DNA of 64,000 nucleotides from Tridacna crocea (GCA_943736015.1 OX031057.1:56063001-56127000); one strand, 5' to 3'; shown: positions 1 to 12,480, numbered from the stretch's first letter. Numbers and translations: made by a program. The notes: generated from the sequence alone by a model not told the origin.

Positions 1-850
1 GAGTATAATGAAGACAGGTTTTGAGGGTTTTTTTTTTCAAAATCTAATGATATTTGCTGGAATTAAAGATATTTCTTGCTGTTAACTCATTGATGTCAGG
101 ATTGTATTTATCACTTCTATAATCAGTACAATGGTTGATACCGTGTTGAACCCAGTAAATAAAAATTTTTAGACCTTTTTCTTAATGGTGCCCCTTCATA
201 GAGTTGAAACTAATACGAAATTGCCTTTCAATGAAATGATAACAAGGATGTTTACCACATATTCCATGCTATATGAAAGTCTTTTCACCATTACCGATGG
301 ACCATATTCATGCAGTCAACATTGTTATTGTCCTCCTTATTGCATGCTTAGATTTCACATTGTTAACTAAATTCATTGCTGCGATTTATACTCTATTATT
401 TTATACACGTATTGCATGTCTATGACAAAGGGAAGAACCCAGTAAACAGAATAAAAATTCAATAAAGTTTTTTTCCTGTTTACAATATGACATGTTTACC
501 AAAATTGGAAATAAAATAATATGAAATGTATGCAATTTATGCAAAGAGGGCCTGATTAAAGCCATCTTTGAAACACTCCGGGTTTGTTATTCTCTAAATG
601 CTTCCAAGGTAGGATTTTGCAAATCAAGATTTACTTTTGTTTAACTACAGAGACTTCCCTTTTAGCATAGACTTTGCAAATGAGAAATCGGGTCAGAAAA
701 GAAGAACCTGTCTCCCCATTAGCTCACTGATCATTTCATCCTACAATTGTGCATTCATTGGTGTATCACTTATAGGTAAATGATAACTTAACAGCTAAAA
801 TATCCAAAAAGGTTCTGTCTTTCGTAAATGTGTACAATATCAGACAAAAA
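1..850. other. AT-rich stretch, no gene recognised
   Basis: No coding pattern, splice-bounded exon or known repeat was recognised. The one short open frame (185-370, 61 codons) has no family motif and is what chance gives in DNA this AT-rich. Confidence 0.5.
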
Positions 851-945
851 GCTAAAATTAAAGCGAGTTTTGGATATAAACATATAATAAAGCATTAGAA
901 TACAATGTAATCGAGTAAAGTAGGGCAAGCCTTGAAGTTATGCAG

Positions 946-1135
946 CCAAAGTAAGAATCGGTATAATTTCGTAATTGCCCTACACAAAAAGAATTCCTAC
1001 TTTGTCTGCCGATTCTGAAATTGTATCGGATTGCATACGAGAGATATATTGTATTATGGTCAGATAATGGTCTATGCGCAAAGTAGGAATAGGCTGGGAC
1101 AAAGTAAGAATTCAAATTTTAGTGTAAAGTGAGAA
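946..1135. repeat. CTACTTTG/CAAAGTAG motif cluster, left
   Basis: Four to five copies of the motif CAAAGTAGGAAT or its variants (AAAGTAAGAAT, AAAGTGAGAAT) occur here, mostly in direct orientation, with one inverted copy (GAATTCCTACTTTG) near 990. The same motif returns mostly inverted at 3,186-3,450. The pair could be degenerate ends of one foldback-type element of about 2.5 kb (called F0), but no clean terminal boundary or target duplication is visible. Confidence 0.4.
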
Positions 1136-1139
1136 TAGT

Positions 1140-3185
1140 CGGACTGAGTGAAAGTAACCAAAGTGATTTCTATACAAAACATTTAACGACGTTTGGTATA
1201 AATGTTCACGCGCATTCATACTGCGCATGTGTATTTCTCACAGATAGTAAAACTATCAGCGCTATTGTGTATTTTTCACACAAATGGCACTTGTAACAGC
1301 GGACCAAAAGTGCACCTTTACAAGAAGAACATTCTACGGATGGTACCAGCACGGTTGCACCAGCCATAGTATTCAATGGTCGAAATAAAACGGGCAAGTT
1401 TTCATCAACACGAACGCTTATTTGTCGTGGAAAAAAAGAAATTTTTACGCAATGTCAGCCATCCAACGGGGAAAATGATACAGCTTCTGACGTTTTCCTG
1501 ACAATGGCAGGCCAGTTGTCATGCTATCCTTTCAGGAATAAAGTGATAGCATCAAAACTGGCCTGCCAGTGTAAGGATGATATGACTGGTAAAGAACTAG
1601 CTGGAAAAAAATCCAGTTACACAGCAAACAATGAAACAGGCAGAAAAGTGAAGCTGTTGAAGTATACCTATTTCTTGAAGTATAACTATTTCCTCTTTGA
1701 AAAATACTGAATAATTTTTTTTCCTTTTTCCATAATGTCTGCCAAGCTTTTATCCCATTTTTTCCACAGACATTTTCTTTTTTGTATTTCTATGAGCCAC
1801 ATGGCCATAATCATGTATGCAAATTTATAAAAAAAGAACTACATGTAGACAATGAAGGGTTTGATATGAATTTGAGGTACATGTATATAGGCTATGTTCA
1901 TTTTTTGAAGGAGTATAGGATCCAAAATTAATGTGGGAAAAGGAAAAATCGCTTTTAATGAGCATGAGAAATTTCTTCTTTCCCTCCATGTCTGCTGAAG
2001 TTCTATTATATAGTTTTCCTCGGGAAAAATTAACTTCCAACGTGACCTTCATCCCTGTTTCCTGGGGAAAGAAGCACGGGTAGGTGCCATTTTTATTCTT
2101 TGTTATTGTCAAGATTTATAAGTACTATGATTGTGGAAATTTTAAAAAAAAATCTGTCCGTCAGAAAGTATGTTTTTATTGAAAATTAACCCGTTCAAAT
2201 TATCTCCCTTTTTCACTAAATAGTCTATATATAAAATGCATATTGGTACATTTACCATGCTCAGAACCAGGCTTTTTCATGTTTTTTGTGCAAAACTGAA
2301 TTATTTTTCTATAAAGTGATGTATATTTGTATATTCTTCTTGTAATTTTCCTCTTTAATTGACTATTAAAGGAAAGTGGGTTAAATCCAGTATATGCTGA
2401 ATTTTGGAACTGTATATACCTTTTTCAAAAGCGAATTTCTCAGAAACAAGCACGGGGACCCCCTTTTTTTTACATTGTAATCTACAAGAGATATGATGAT
2501 CTTTGTATGTGCAAAGTTTTAAAAAAATCTGTCCGTTGGAAGAATTTGTCATAAACGTCTTTAAAGTAACAGCAAACGTGAATGGATTGTCTGCAACTGA
2601 ATACATTTGTCCATTCCCACAAGAATCAACTAAAGTCAAGCGATGGCGGAGGTGTAGATCAAAACATTCATGCTAAACTATAAAGCGTCGCAAGAAAAGG
2701 AGAAAAAAGCTTGTAACCAGCAATTTATCCTTATCCCATGATGTGTTCTACATTTTCAAAGACAAGTTCTATCGTTTAAGCAGCAGCTAATTTGCTTTTT
2801 GCATATTTTTTCATTTCAATCGCTCAAAAATGCATAATATGGAAGGGGTAAAACTACAAAATATCGCAAATTCAAAGTTCTTTTCACCAGGAAAAACCTT
2901 ACTGTGAAGATCCAAGATCAGACTGCACCTCTAGTGCTTTGTTCGTTTATCAGCATTTTCTCGTCTATCAACGCTGTTTTCAGTAAACTTCTTCTTCACA
3001 GCTGTTAAACCCAGATCGTGTTGTAAGGGATAAGTATTATCAAAAATATTTTAAAGACTTTGCTTTCCTTTTCCAACAGTGCTCGTGCTAGATTACATTC
3101 TATTTATTTCTCATTACACATATAATGTTGACTCTTCATTAAGTTTTCATGACTTACCGGTATACTACATGATTTATTTGTCTCC
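1140..3185. other. Interval between motif clusters, no gene recognised
   Basis: AT-rich. Short open frames on both strands show no family motif. It contains the hairpin at 1,505-1,568. The phrase AAAAAAATCTGTCCGT occurs twice (about 2,145 and 2,522), suggesting an old internal duplication. Nothing else is recognised. Confidence 0.4.
1505..1568. repeat. Inverted repeat (hairpin), 64 bp
   Basis: Outer arms TGGCAGGCCAGTT and AACTGGCCTGCCA are perfectly complementary over 13 bp. After a short offset an inner pair GCTATC/GATAGC extends the stem. The loop is about 17 nt. It may be a MITE remnant or a terminal hairpin, and no flanking duplication was found. Confidence 0.55.
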
Positions 3186-3450
3186 GATTCCTACTTTGCA
3201 CAGGGAAAAATAATAAATTCTTACTTTTCCCCTATTCCTACTTTGTGCAGAGACAATTCCAGAAATGAATCACCCCAGGTAGGAAATTTTACCCCAGCCA
3301 GCAAAGTGAGAATTCCTACTTTGTGCTGGGACAGTTCCGGAATTGGACCACGCCAGGTGGGAATTTTTACTTCAACCAGCAAAGTGAGAATTCCTACTTT
3401 GCGAAGGACATTTCCAGAATTGTCCTGATTCCTACTTTGCGCAGAATAAA
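3186..3450. repeat. CTACTTTG motif cluster, right
   Basis: Six copies of ATTCCTACTTTG or variants occur in about 260 bp. Two are the palindromic unit CAAAGTGAGAATTCCTACTTTG-like arrangement (near 3,303 and 3,381), spaced about 78 bp apart within a repeated block that also contains GGAC-TTCC-GGAATTG. The orientation is mostly opposite to the cluster at 946-1,135. Confidence 0.5.
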
Positions 3451-4515
3451 TATATGCAAGAACGAGATAATCTGAGCAATAAAAGGATTGCTATGTGAAT
3501 GATGGTAATTTGCATGACCTTTATGCCAAAAAATATGTTAATGACAAGAAAATTGACAGTACAGTAAAACACAAAATGACCTTCATTTCAAAGATAACAG
3601 GAAAGGGAAAAAATAGTTAAAAGGTTAAAAAAGAATAAATTGAAGACTGACTTAAGCATTTTATATCAAACCCAATGCATCTTGTATCAAATATTCTATG
3701 TAGCATTCTTTTATAGTCTTGGCACGATGCTTCATATTATTTCATTGTTTCTTAATGCCAAGCACTTAACTTGACATAATTCTGAACAGATAAGAAGGGA
3801 AAAGCGTTTATCAAAGTTTTTCGTAACAAAAATGTAAAGGCACAAATATGGCTGGTAAGCATGAGAATGATGATGATGACGGTTTTACTGAACAAATAAA
3901 AGTGTAAGTCAGTAAATGTGAGTGTAACAAAGTGGTCCTCCACAAATGAATACTGACCAACAATATGAGATCTTGATAACTCACATTGCTAGTAATTCAC
4001 CCGATTAGTTGATTGATGTGTGTAAAAAGGTACAAGATTAACTAGGAATAACAAATATCTGATTTTTGGTAGTTAACTCTTTTGGCACCAGATATTTAAT
4101 ATCGACTTCTTTCGATACCTGGAAATAATACACCACTAAGACACAGACAGAGTTTTGTAATGTTAGGCTTGACCAAACGAGCAGAGATCAGTCTGCATGT
4201 TCTGTGCAGTTTGATCTTAATTTATGTTGTCTGTAAAGGCCTCTCTGTTTTTGCCTATAGCGCTTAAAGATTTAAACTCGTGCATAATTATGTATCCTGT
4301 ATTTGACCTAAAAGGGTGAATATGACTGTAGGTTATACCTTTACTACTACGTCATTGCATGTTCAAATTTTTGTACTTAGATATCATTGGCTGAGAGAAC
4401 TAATTGATGAAATAACAAGAGAAAGCACCTTACATGGCATATACAATATCTTCTTAGTAAATAAAAATGTTCGTTTTTTAGATGCAAGAGTTAGGCCTAA
4501 ATGGCACACAATTTA
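3451..4515. other. No gene recognised
   Basis: AT-rich single-copy-looking DNA. It includes a degraded fragment around 4,150-4,250 (AGCAGAGATCAGTCTGCATG and neighbours) that resembles the CAG-CTG palindromic core seen at 17,865 and 31,715. The 68-codon frame at 4,316 has no recognisable motif. Confidence 0.4.
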
Positions 4516-4522
4516 TCAGTAA

Positions 4523-4541
4523 CTTCAGTACTTTGATTTGC
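4523..4541 (+). repeat. Terminal-like motif AGTACTTTGATT
   Basis: One of about eight occurrences of a small stem-loop followed by TTGATT (others near 5,440, 7,052, 24,950, 26,755, 31,905, 39,590 and, on the minus strand, 62,344). The stem is weak in this copy. It may mark the 3' end of an old rolling-circle or SINE-like element. Confidence 0.35.
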
Positions 4542-4695
4542 ACAAAAAGTTTCTCTTTACTGTAATGAATATAATTACTAAGCTCATGAAAATAAGCATG
4601 TCATAAAATTCTATAGTCTTTTTATCTAAAATAAAGAAATGAACCAGATAGTTGTTGACTTTTCAGCCATTGATGTGAAAAAGTTAAAATGTATA

Positions 4696-5241
4696 TTAAA
4701 GGTGGGTATCTAGAATTTTCACATCACACCAAATCCAAAAATATATATATCACTGAATTTTTTATGAAAAAACAATACAAATCATCAATGATTAAGAATC
4801 ATAAAATTACAAAAAAAAAAAAAAAAAAAAAAAAAAATGGGTGGTATTCCCTTAAAAGGCTACCTAGCCTCTTAAGCTATTTTTTTATTTCGCGCAAAAA
4901 AAACCAAAAAAACAAACGTGGGAATGTTACGTGACTGGCACGTAACTAATGACGCTTGAATTCCATTACATAACAAACATGTAGTTATTTTTTCATAATA
5001 TCTTCCTCAGACGCTATGTTTAATGTTTCGTCTATGTATTTCCAGTATGTACATGAGCCAGTTGCTCATGTAAAAACAGAATGTTTTTACCGTCGATGTC
5101 GACCTGGGCCATAGTTAGTCTCTAATTTCTCTTGTTGTCTTCGACTACTGGGTTTTTACGAATGACAATTATAAATTTTGGGAGTATAAGGATGACATTT
5201 TTGTAAAATTTTCGTCCCAAATTCTGAAGGGCCACCTTTAA
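4696..5241 (+). mobile_element. P1 MITE copy a (TTAA-flanked, 538 bp)
   Basis: This starts TTAA-AGGTGGGTATCTAGAATTTT and ends AATTCTGAAGGGCCACCT-TTAA. The terminal inverted repeat AGGTGG is flanked by TTAA on both sides, as expected of a piggyBac-type MITE. No transposase is encoded. Five further copies lie in this window (30,617; 34,298; 49,059; 61,728; 63,309). This copy has a poly-A tract of about 28 at 4,810 that is shorter in the others. Confidence 0.8.
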
Positions 5242-5755
5242 TGAACTCTTGTTATATGCGCTTCCATTTTATTCACACATATGACAAATCGACATACAGT
5301 AAATCTGAAAATGTCATTTTGGTTGCTTCTAGGATGCATTCAAGGCATTTTGTTGTCAAGGAAACGTGCTTTTTCTGAAAAATATCCATGTAGTTTCTCA
5401 GATTATGATGTTTTGGAAGCTTGAATCACGAAAAATAGCGCTGTCGGTGCTTTGATTTGCTTGAACTGTTCTCTTAATTTGGTAGAAATGCATAGAAATA
5501 TCCAGATATATGCTTATTACATCACCTGAGCTCATTCGGGACTTTCACAAGGTATGAAATTTCCAAAACATGTCATTTGAGGATCAACTGATAACATTAG
5601 GGTTAGAGTTGCACTTGATGACCTTTGACCTCTATAACTTCCAAAAGCCCCACTCGCCAAACGGCAGACTCTCAGAATTTGCTCAGGGGACCTTGGGGTT
5701 TAAGAAAATCATAGTCCCGAAAATTCCCCAGGGGGGGAGCAAACACCCTGCTGGC
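5242..5755. other. No gene recognised
   Basis: Single-copy-looking sequence. It contains the stem-loop AGCGC-TGTCG-GTGCT followed by TTGATTT near 5,440, and a GC-richer patch at 5,640-5,750. No coding exon could be supported. Confidence 0.4.
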
Positions 5756-5987
5756 TAATAGTCTTTTACCACATAATCCTGAGTTTTCACATGTGGGGAA
5801 GAAGCCCTTTGAAAACAATGCGGGAAAAAAAAAGCAAAAAATGCTGGTTACAAGCATTTCCCCTTTTTTCATGCTGTTTTTAACCCTTTTAGAATATGTT
5901 TTCATCAATTTAGTCACATTTAACTTTATCGTCTGGAACAGCTTTTAATGTGGAGGGCCGTAAAATGTTTCGTTTTGTAAAGAGTTA
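5756..5987. mobile_element. P2 hairpin MITE, diverged copy
   Basis: The termini resemble TCTTTTACCACA and TTTGTAAAGAGTTAA, the pattern of the P2 family (consensus near TTAACCCTTTACCACA). The centre holds a degenerate hairpin around AAAAATGCTGGTTACAAGC. The right half has the family's usual GTCTGGAACAGCTTTTAATG-like segment. It is non-coding. Confidence 0.55.
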
Positions 5988-6013
5988 AATAGTTAACTAT
6001 TGCATCCTGAGCT

Positions 6014-6213
6014 GTAAGCCCTTTACCACAAAATGACAACCTTTTGAAAACACTGTGGGAAAAGGAGAAAATGCTGGTAACCAGCATTTTCTCCTTTTCC
6101 CACAATGTTTTCTACCCTAAAGAAATTGCACAATTTGAGCCACTTTGAAATTGCCATCTGCAAATGCTTTCAATTTGGATAGGTCTAAAATTTTGCTGTG
6201 TGGTAATGGGTTG
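6014..6213. mobile_element. P2 hairpin MITE with perfect central palindrome
   Basis: Left end CCCTTTACCACAAAATG, right end TTTGCTGTGTGGTAATGGG. At 6,055-6,103 lies a perfect palindrome with two 24 bp arms around a single central A (arm begins GTGGGAAAAGGAGAAAATGC). The same 49 bp palindrome recurs at 31,250-31,298 with central T, meaning the other orientation. The right half carries GCAAATGCTTTCAATTTGGA, the diagnostic block found in all copies. Confidence 0.75.
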
Positions 6214-8138
6214 ATTAGCTGTATAATCCAAGTTAAATCCTCAACCTGCTAAAAGAAGTTAGATAAAACTTTCTGGAGGATGGTGAAAACCTAAATATTG
6301 TTATTTCAAAGTAATATTTTTGAAAAAAAGAATCCCATTATCGGTTAGTGTAGATCCAAGATCAGATTGTACAGACTTTGTAGCCTGATCTTGTTCCACA
6401 CTGTCTGTCCCCTCCTCTGTTCAGATAGACATCTTTTAAAATCCTTGATGAAAATTTGTGAAACATCATTCATGTATTCCTTAAAATAGTCCATCGATAA
6501 AGATTCTTTTTCTCATTTGATGCCGTGTCATCGGAAAAGCAGGCTTGATGTATATTTCCATTATGGACTGATATCTCTTTAAGTTTTGCACAAAATTTTA
6601 TGAAACTTCATATTCATTTTGTTCGTCATAGGCCACAGACAATCATATTTGTTTTATCTTTTCAAATGCTATGCTATGGAGTTAACTAAAAGGCAAGGTG
6701 CACATGCAAAACACAATTTACCTCTTATTTGTTTCTATCTAAAGATGTCTTTTTTGGCAGGAGATTTCATCTCAACAAAATAACCTGTTTTAAAATAATG
6801 TGAACGAACTGAAATTTTTCGTAATATTTCTTGTTAAGAGAAGAAAGTATTCAAGAACGTCGGGTAAAGTCAATGGATTGAACTGCATTTGAATTGAACC
6901 GGATAATTTATAACCAGAATGAACTGATGAACCTGGAACGGACTCAGAAACCAAACATTACAATATTTTTTCAGTCTGATATAAATCAACAAAGATTGAC
7001 ATTTACCGTGGCCACTAACTAGCTTCAAATTCGCTAGTCTGTCAGTACTTTCAGTACTTTGATTATTACCGTATGGATCTGAGACTTACAGCCTTCTCTG
7101 TACCAAAACAAGGTTAGTGATAAGACTTTCCGCCAAGTATTTGAAATAACCTGCAGATCGAAATCTTTATCATGGCTGAATTATGTTTCATTTTAAGATT
7201 CTAAGTGAAAATGAAACTGTAAGCCAGTTGTTGATAGAATCGATGTGGCTAAGTAAACCATGTTAGTGTGAGACATCTTTAGATATGTTGAGTGGTATTT
7301 TTTGTCAATGGGTTACGGAAAAATTGTTATTCTGAGAAAGTTATTGTAATAGGAGGAATTAACTTTGGAAAGGGCAATTGATGTAGCTCTAAGTATGGAA
7401 TTGATGGAAAGTGAAGTATCATACACTGGGGGCCCATGAGAGGGTTTTCTCACAGTGGTTCAGGGATGGTAAAACTAATCATGACAGAAATGTTTCTACA
7501 CGAATGCCAAGTTTCATAGCTATAATGGTCAGATCATAGAAGTAAGATGTCTCAAAAAATGGCTATTAAAAGACCAACATAAAATCATAGCCTATGGCCA
7601 AACGGGACAAGAGAAATAAAAAAATGTCCAAAATTCACCTACTGAATGAACATCAAACTTTAGAAAATGAAAACGAGGCAGAATGACAACTTTTTAGACT
7701 AAGATCACTGTCTAGCTCAGAATTGATTTTTCAGTGGTGATTGTGGGTAAAAAACTGTGATAGGGAATTAGATACATTTAGATACAGGGAACACTTTGAT
7801 TATTGTTATGGAAAAATTCCATGAAAGTACTTTTAGTCATTTGAAACTTGAGATATATTTTGTGTTACTAGAAACATACACCGGATATAAAATTCTTGAC
7901 AAAGTGTAGTAACTATCAAATGTCAAATATGGTCATCAAAAGAAATGTCTACCATTACTTATTGTGTGTGGAGATAGTTTGTCTGTTTCAAAGAAGTTAC
8001 TTTATGGAACTTGAGCTTGATTGGGAAAATATTAAATGGTGTCATGAAGTTGGTTCTGTATAGCAATGGTTGTCAAAATAATCTTCTTTGTTTGACAAAA
8101 CTATTGGAGCAATGAAAGCTATTGAAGCAAAACTGACT
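6214..8138. other. Mostly unassigned; one old repeat fragment
   Basis: About 6,560-6,790 is a diverged relative of the repeat at 61,590-61,716 (shared CACATGCAAAACACAAT and CCTCTTA blocks, same order). A stem-loop AGTAC-TTTCA-GTACT followed by TTGATTA lies at about 7,052. The rest shows no coding pattern and no repeat I can name. Confidence 0.4.
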
Positions 8139-9960
8139 TTAAATTATTACTCCAAAATGTTGGAAACCGAGACCTGTGAGGGTAGCACTAGAGAACAACA
8201 TTAAAACAGAATTAAAAAGAGTAGTTGATAGTATAAAAAAGTCCAAACTTTGAATGGGCAACTCAGAATTGTCCCGTACAAACTTATCTTCGTTGTCTGT
8301 AATTGAGTGGTTTGGAGAGCTGCGTAATCTAAGTAGTACACCAAAAATTGTCAAAGGTGATAGAAACAGTAATATCTGTGTGTCGACCAGCCCTAAGAAA
8401 GGTTGTAAGTTTTCAAAACTATCATTATTTTGCCAAGCAATTTTGATAAAGTCACCTGTAAAAGCCATTTCAAAATCTATCACCACCCCTACAATCATCA
8501 CTACAGCAATGATTTTGATGAATCAGAATTCCTCAAATAAATATCTGAATAGATCACCCAAGGACAATTTCTTGAAGAAGAGCACATCATCGATAGTGAC
8601 TAAAAACATTAATCGAACAATAGAACCACATGCAGCAATTGACTGTTGTTTTTCGAAGGATAAAAAATTCCCTAACACTTTTTGAAAAAGGATCACCCTA
8701 GGAACATTTCTGTGAAATTATTTCATAATCTGCACAGACGTTCAGTAGAAGAAGAATTGAGAAATTCTTCTTCCTGTCCCTACAGTGCAAATAGCCGCAA
8801 CCACCAGAGCCATGTTTCTTCACAGATCACAATTTTATGAACACTTTTTGTAAAGAATCACCCGAGGAATATTTCTGTAAAATTATTTTAAAATTTCACC
8901 ATCGGTTTCAGAGAAGATTTATTTTAGAATTTCTTCAAGTCTATATAGCGTAAATAGCCAACAGCCACATTTCGTGATAGATCAAAATTTTACAAACAAT
9001 TTGCAATAAAGGGTCACCAAAGGAACATTTCTGTGAAATTATTTCAAAATCTGACCAGCAGTTCCAGAAAAAAAGAATTTTTAAGAATTTCTTCATGTTC
9101 CTATAGTGCATTAAGAACTTCTTCATGTTCCTATACTGCAAGTAACCCCCCCCCCCATCAGAGGCATTTTTCTTAACGGATCAAAGTTTTGCGAACACAT
9201 TTTGAAGAGGGTCACCTAAGGAACATTTCTGTGAAACTATTTCGAAATCTGACCAGCCGTTCCAGAGAGAACGATTTTTTAAGAACTTCTTCATGTCCGA
9301 ATGATGCAAGTAACCCCAAATCTGAGCCATGTTTCTTGAAAATTTCGCGAACACTTTCTGAAAAGGGTCGCTAAAGGAACATTTCTGCGAAACTATTTAA
9401 AAATCTGGCCAACCCTTCCAGAGAAGAAGAATTTTGAAGAATTTCTTCGTGATCGTATAGTGCAAGTAGTCCCCCTCCTCCCCACCATCCCTCAATCTGA
9501 GCCATGGTTCTTGACGAATCAAAATTTCAAGAACACTGTTTGAAAAGGGTCACCCAAGGAACATCTATGTAAAATTATTCCAAAATCTGACATGCCATTT
9601 CAAAGAAAAAGAATTTTTAAGAACGTCATCATTACAGTAGAGTGCATGTAGCAAGCAGTCACCAGAGCCATGTTTCTCGATGGATCAAAATAATGCGAAA
9701 AGATTTTGAAAAGGGTCACCCAAAAAAGATGTTTGTGAAATTATTTCAAAATCTGACCAGCTGTTTCAGAGGAAAAGGATTTTTAAGAATTTCTTCATAT
9801 CCGTATTGTGCAAGTAGCCCTCAGTCACCCGAGCTATGTTTCTCGACGGATCAAAATTTTGTAAACAAATTTTGAAAAGGGTCATGCAAGGAACATCGCT
9901 TTTAGATTACTTCAGCAGTTTCAGAGGAGAAGATATTTTAAAGAATTCCTTAGAAAACTC
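8139..9960 (-). mobile_element. Family-1 pearl/Helentron-like element, end-less fragment
   Basis: From about 8,400 the sequence matches, in reverse, the sub-terminal module seen at 53,090-53,290 and 57,720-57,960. It is followed by a tandem array with the phrase GAGCCATGTTTCTT at 8,806, 9,323 and 9,664 and variants at about 8,961, 9,160, 9,499 and 9,830. The unit is usually 155-175 bp. Neither the hairpin end nor the GCTCACCTGAG end survives. The 143-codon and 120-codon frames crossing 8,139-8,685 are openings in this repeat, not genes. Units differ from each other considerably, so this looks like an old copy. Confidence 0.65.
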
Positions 9961-10781
9961 CACTTAGATTTTAGTCTTTATTTTTAGATTTTATTCTCGC
10001 CTTCATATGTCAGCGCTCGGCAGTCTGCTGCAAATGCCTCTGAACAGCATTATGCAAACGCCTTTCAAATAGTTAGATACTTCTTGAGTACATAAAAACA
10101 AAATAATGTCGAGACCACTGTAAATTTAATCAGAACAGCAAGAGGAAACTTCAAGTTTCTAGAAGGAATGAAATCGAATTCGTAAAAAGCATCGTTTTTG
10201 ACAAATGCAAAATACTTTGGATCAGTTCATTGATACAATGATGTTGCTACAGCAACAAATAAACCGTAGCTGTCATAAACCAATCGAAAGCTACTAAAAT
10301 GACGTCATTCGGACCTACTTCCACTTCACAACGCATAAACACCTAACCAGTGGGATCGTATATGTAAAGTTTACGACCCCTGAACTAATCAAATATGGAA
10401 GGGGATTTCGGTAAAAAATCCATACGTATAACTGATTCATTCTTGCATTCAAATTACTTTGGTATTATGGTAAATGAGTATTCCATCAACATTGCGTACA
10501 TGTCTATTTATACTTTTGTTACATGCAGATAGTGATATGACTACTGCTAGGTATCAAATACTATAGATGGGTACTCTATAATCATTGTTAAATCATGTAT
10601 CTCTACAATTATTACTATATATATATCTATATTAGGTCTTTACAACTCTTTCGTCCCAATTTCCTGTCATATATCAGAAACTTAACTATTCGAAGAGTTT
10701 CATTCGTAATTAAACTACTTATATACGTGCCATTTTGGTTTGTACTTCACTGCATAAAAAAACTAGAAGGCCTGAATATGC
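9961..10781. other. No gene recognised
   Basis: AT-rich DNA with an (AT) run near 10,610-10,630. No known repeat or exon was identified. Confidence 0.4.
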
Positions 10782-10821
10782 TCTACTGGCAGAGAGTTTG
10801 CTTTTAAATAAAGCATTAATA
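10782..10821. repeat. 40 bp exact direct repeat, copy 1
   Basis: It begins TCTACTGGCAGAGAGTTTGC and recurs exactly at 13,252-13,291, 2,470 bp downstream. The core CTACTGGC is complementary to the GCCAGTAG at the end of the adjacent family-2 element (about 12,204). Confidence 0.8.
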
Positions 10822-12212
10822 GGATTTCAATACGCAAAAAGACAAAAAAATTGACATTTTCAACTCAAAATGGCTACTTTTCCATTACTGTTTGTTGAAT
10901 TTAAGGGTTTAAAAGCTATTGATGGGATAAACAAGCTGAAAAATTCATAAAAATCTGATCACAAATAAATACTTTATCATGTAAACAGGCAATGAAATTG
11001 TTCAATTTGAAATGGCTACTTATCCCATACTGTTTGTCGGATTTTTTTTATAATAGGCAGGGTTAAAGCTATTGATTAGATAAACAAACTGTGTAAGTTT
11101 CACAGAAATCTGACCAAAAATGAAGACTTTATCGCGTAAACAAGAAATGAAAGTTTTCAACTTGAAATGGTTACTTTTCCCATACTGTTTGTTGGATTTT
11201 TTTTTCAAAATCAATAGGGTGAAGCTATTAATATGATAAACAAACTCTGCAAGCTTCATGGAAATCTAACCCAAAATACAGACTTTATCGCGTAATCAAG
11301 AAATGGAAATTTTAAACATGAAATGGCTACTTTTCCCATACTGTTTGTCGGATTTTTTTCAAAATCGGTAGGCTTAAAGCTGTTGATGAGATAAACAAAC
11401 TGTGTAAGTTTCACAGAAATCTGACCAAAAATGAAGACTTTATCGCGTAAACAAGAAATGAAAGTTTTCAACCTGAAATGGCTACTTTTCCCATACTGTT
11501 TGTTGGATTTTTTTTCAAAATCAATAGGATTGAAGCTATTAATAAGTTTAACAAACTCTGCAAGTTTCATGGAAATCTGACCCAAAATACAGACTTTATC
11601 GCTTAAACAAGAAATGGAAATTTTAAACTTGAAATGGCTTCTTTTCCCATACTGTCGGCCGGATTTTCTTTGTTCAAAATCAATACGGTTAAAGCTATTG
11701 ATGAGATAAACAAACTGTGTAAGTTTCACAGAAATCAAACTAAAAATGAAGACTTTATCGCGTAAACAAAAAATGAAAGTTTTCAACTTGAAATGGCTAC
11801 TTTTCCCATACTGTTTGTTGGATTTTTTTCAAAATCAATAGGGTTGAAGCTATTGATAAGATTAACAAACTCTGCTTTTCCCATACTGTTTGTTGGATTT
11901 TTTTTTTCAAAATCAATAGGATTGAAGCTATTAATAAGTTTAACAAACTCTGCAAGTTTCATGGAAATCTAACCCAAAATACAGACTTTATCGCGTAAAC
12001 AAGAAATAGAAATTTTAAACTTGAAATGGCTACTTTTCCCATAATGTTTGTCGGATTTTTTTAAAATCGGTAGTCTTAAAGCTGTTGATGAAAATCTGAC
12101 CAGAAATGGAGACTTTATCGCGTAAACAAGAAAAAGACTAACGGACGGACGGATGGACGACGGAAACCACGCCATGACATAAGCTCTGCTGGCTTTCAGC
12201 CAGTAGAGCTAA
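10782..12212 (-). mobile_element. Family-2 rolling-circle-like element with 155 bp array
   Basis: Eight or so tandem units run from about 10,865 to 12,130, each with a phrase like GGCTACTTTTCCCATACTG (near 11,013, 11,324, 11,480, 11,798, 12,029) at 150-160 bp spacing. The right side has a GACGGACGGATGGACGACGG tract, then CTGCTGGCTTTCAGCCAGTAGAGCT, whose GCCAGTAG is complementary to CTACTGGC at 10,783. This is the same end plan as the element at 37,942-39,383. The 176-codon frame at 11,256-11,786 is an open reading of the array and is not counted as a gene. Confidence 0.6.
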
Positions 12213-12252
12213 TGAAGGAGTTTAGTTGTGTTAACCAAATAATAGTTAACAC

Positions 12253-12480
12253 TGTTACGTAGCCGACAAGAAGGACTCAAGAAGCCTTTGTACGAATTGA
12301 TTAAGAATCTGTATGCATATATAAAGCTGGGAACCAGCATCTTCGGTCTTTTCCGTAATCAGTTCAAAGGTCGACCGGTGTAGGCTAGCCCTTGAAAAGT
12401 TCCATCTGGGGGTGCAAGCAAAGAGACGACGATCTAGCAGACGCGGTAATATGTGTTATTGCAGGTATTATAAATTGTTT
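12253..12480 (+). promoter_or_regulatory. Possible solo LTR or promoter-like stretch
   Basis: It starts TGTTACGTAGCC, a start typical of many Ty3/gypsy LTRs. At about 12,318 it holds a TATATAAAG box, followed about 25-35 bp later by CAGCATCTTCGG, and it is GC-richer than its flanks. No matching second LTR, primer-binding site or clear CA end and target duplication was found. It could equally be a gene promoter with an untranslated first exon. Confidence 0.3.

Noticed and set aside
8139-8685. Overlapping 143- and 120-codon open frames
   Set aside because: They lie in the sub-terminal module of a family-1 element that recurs at 53,090 and 57,720 without keeping the frame.
11020-12175. 176-, 79- and 68-codon minus-strand frames with repeated protein segments
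   Set aside because: The protein repeats simply mirror the 155 bp DNA array. Unit length is not kept in frame and stops interrupt.
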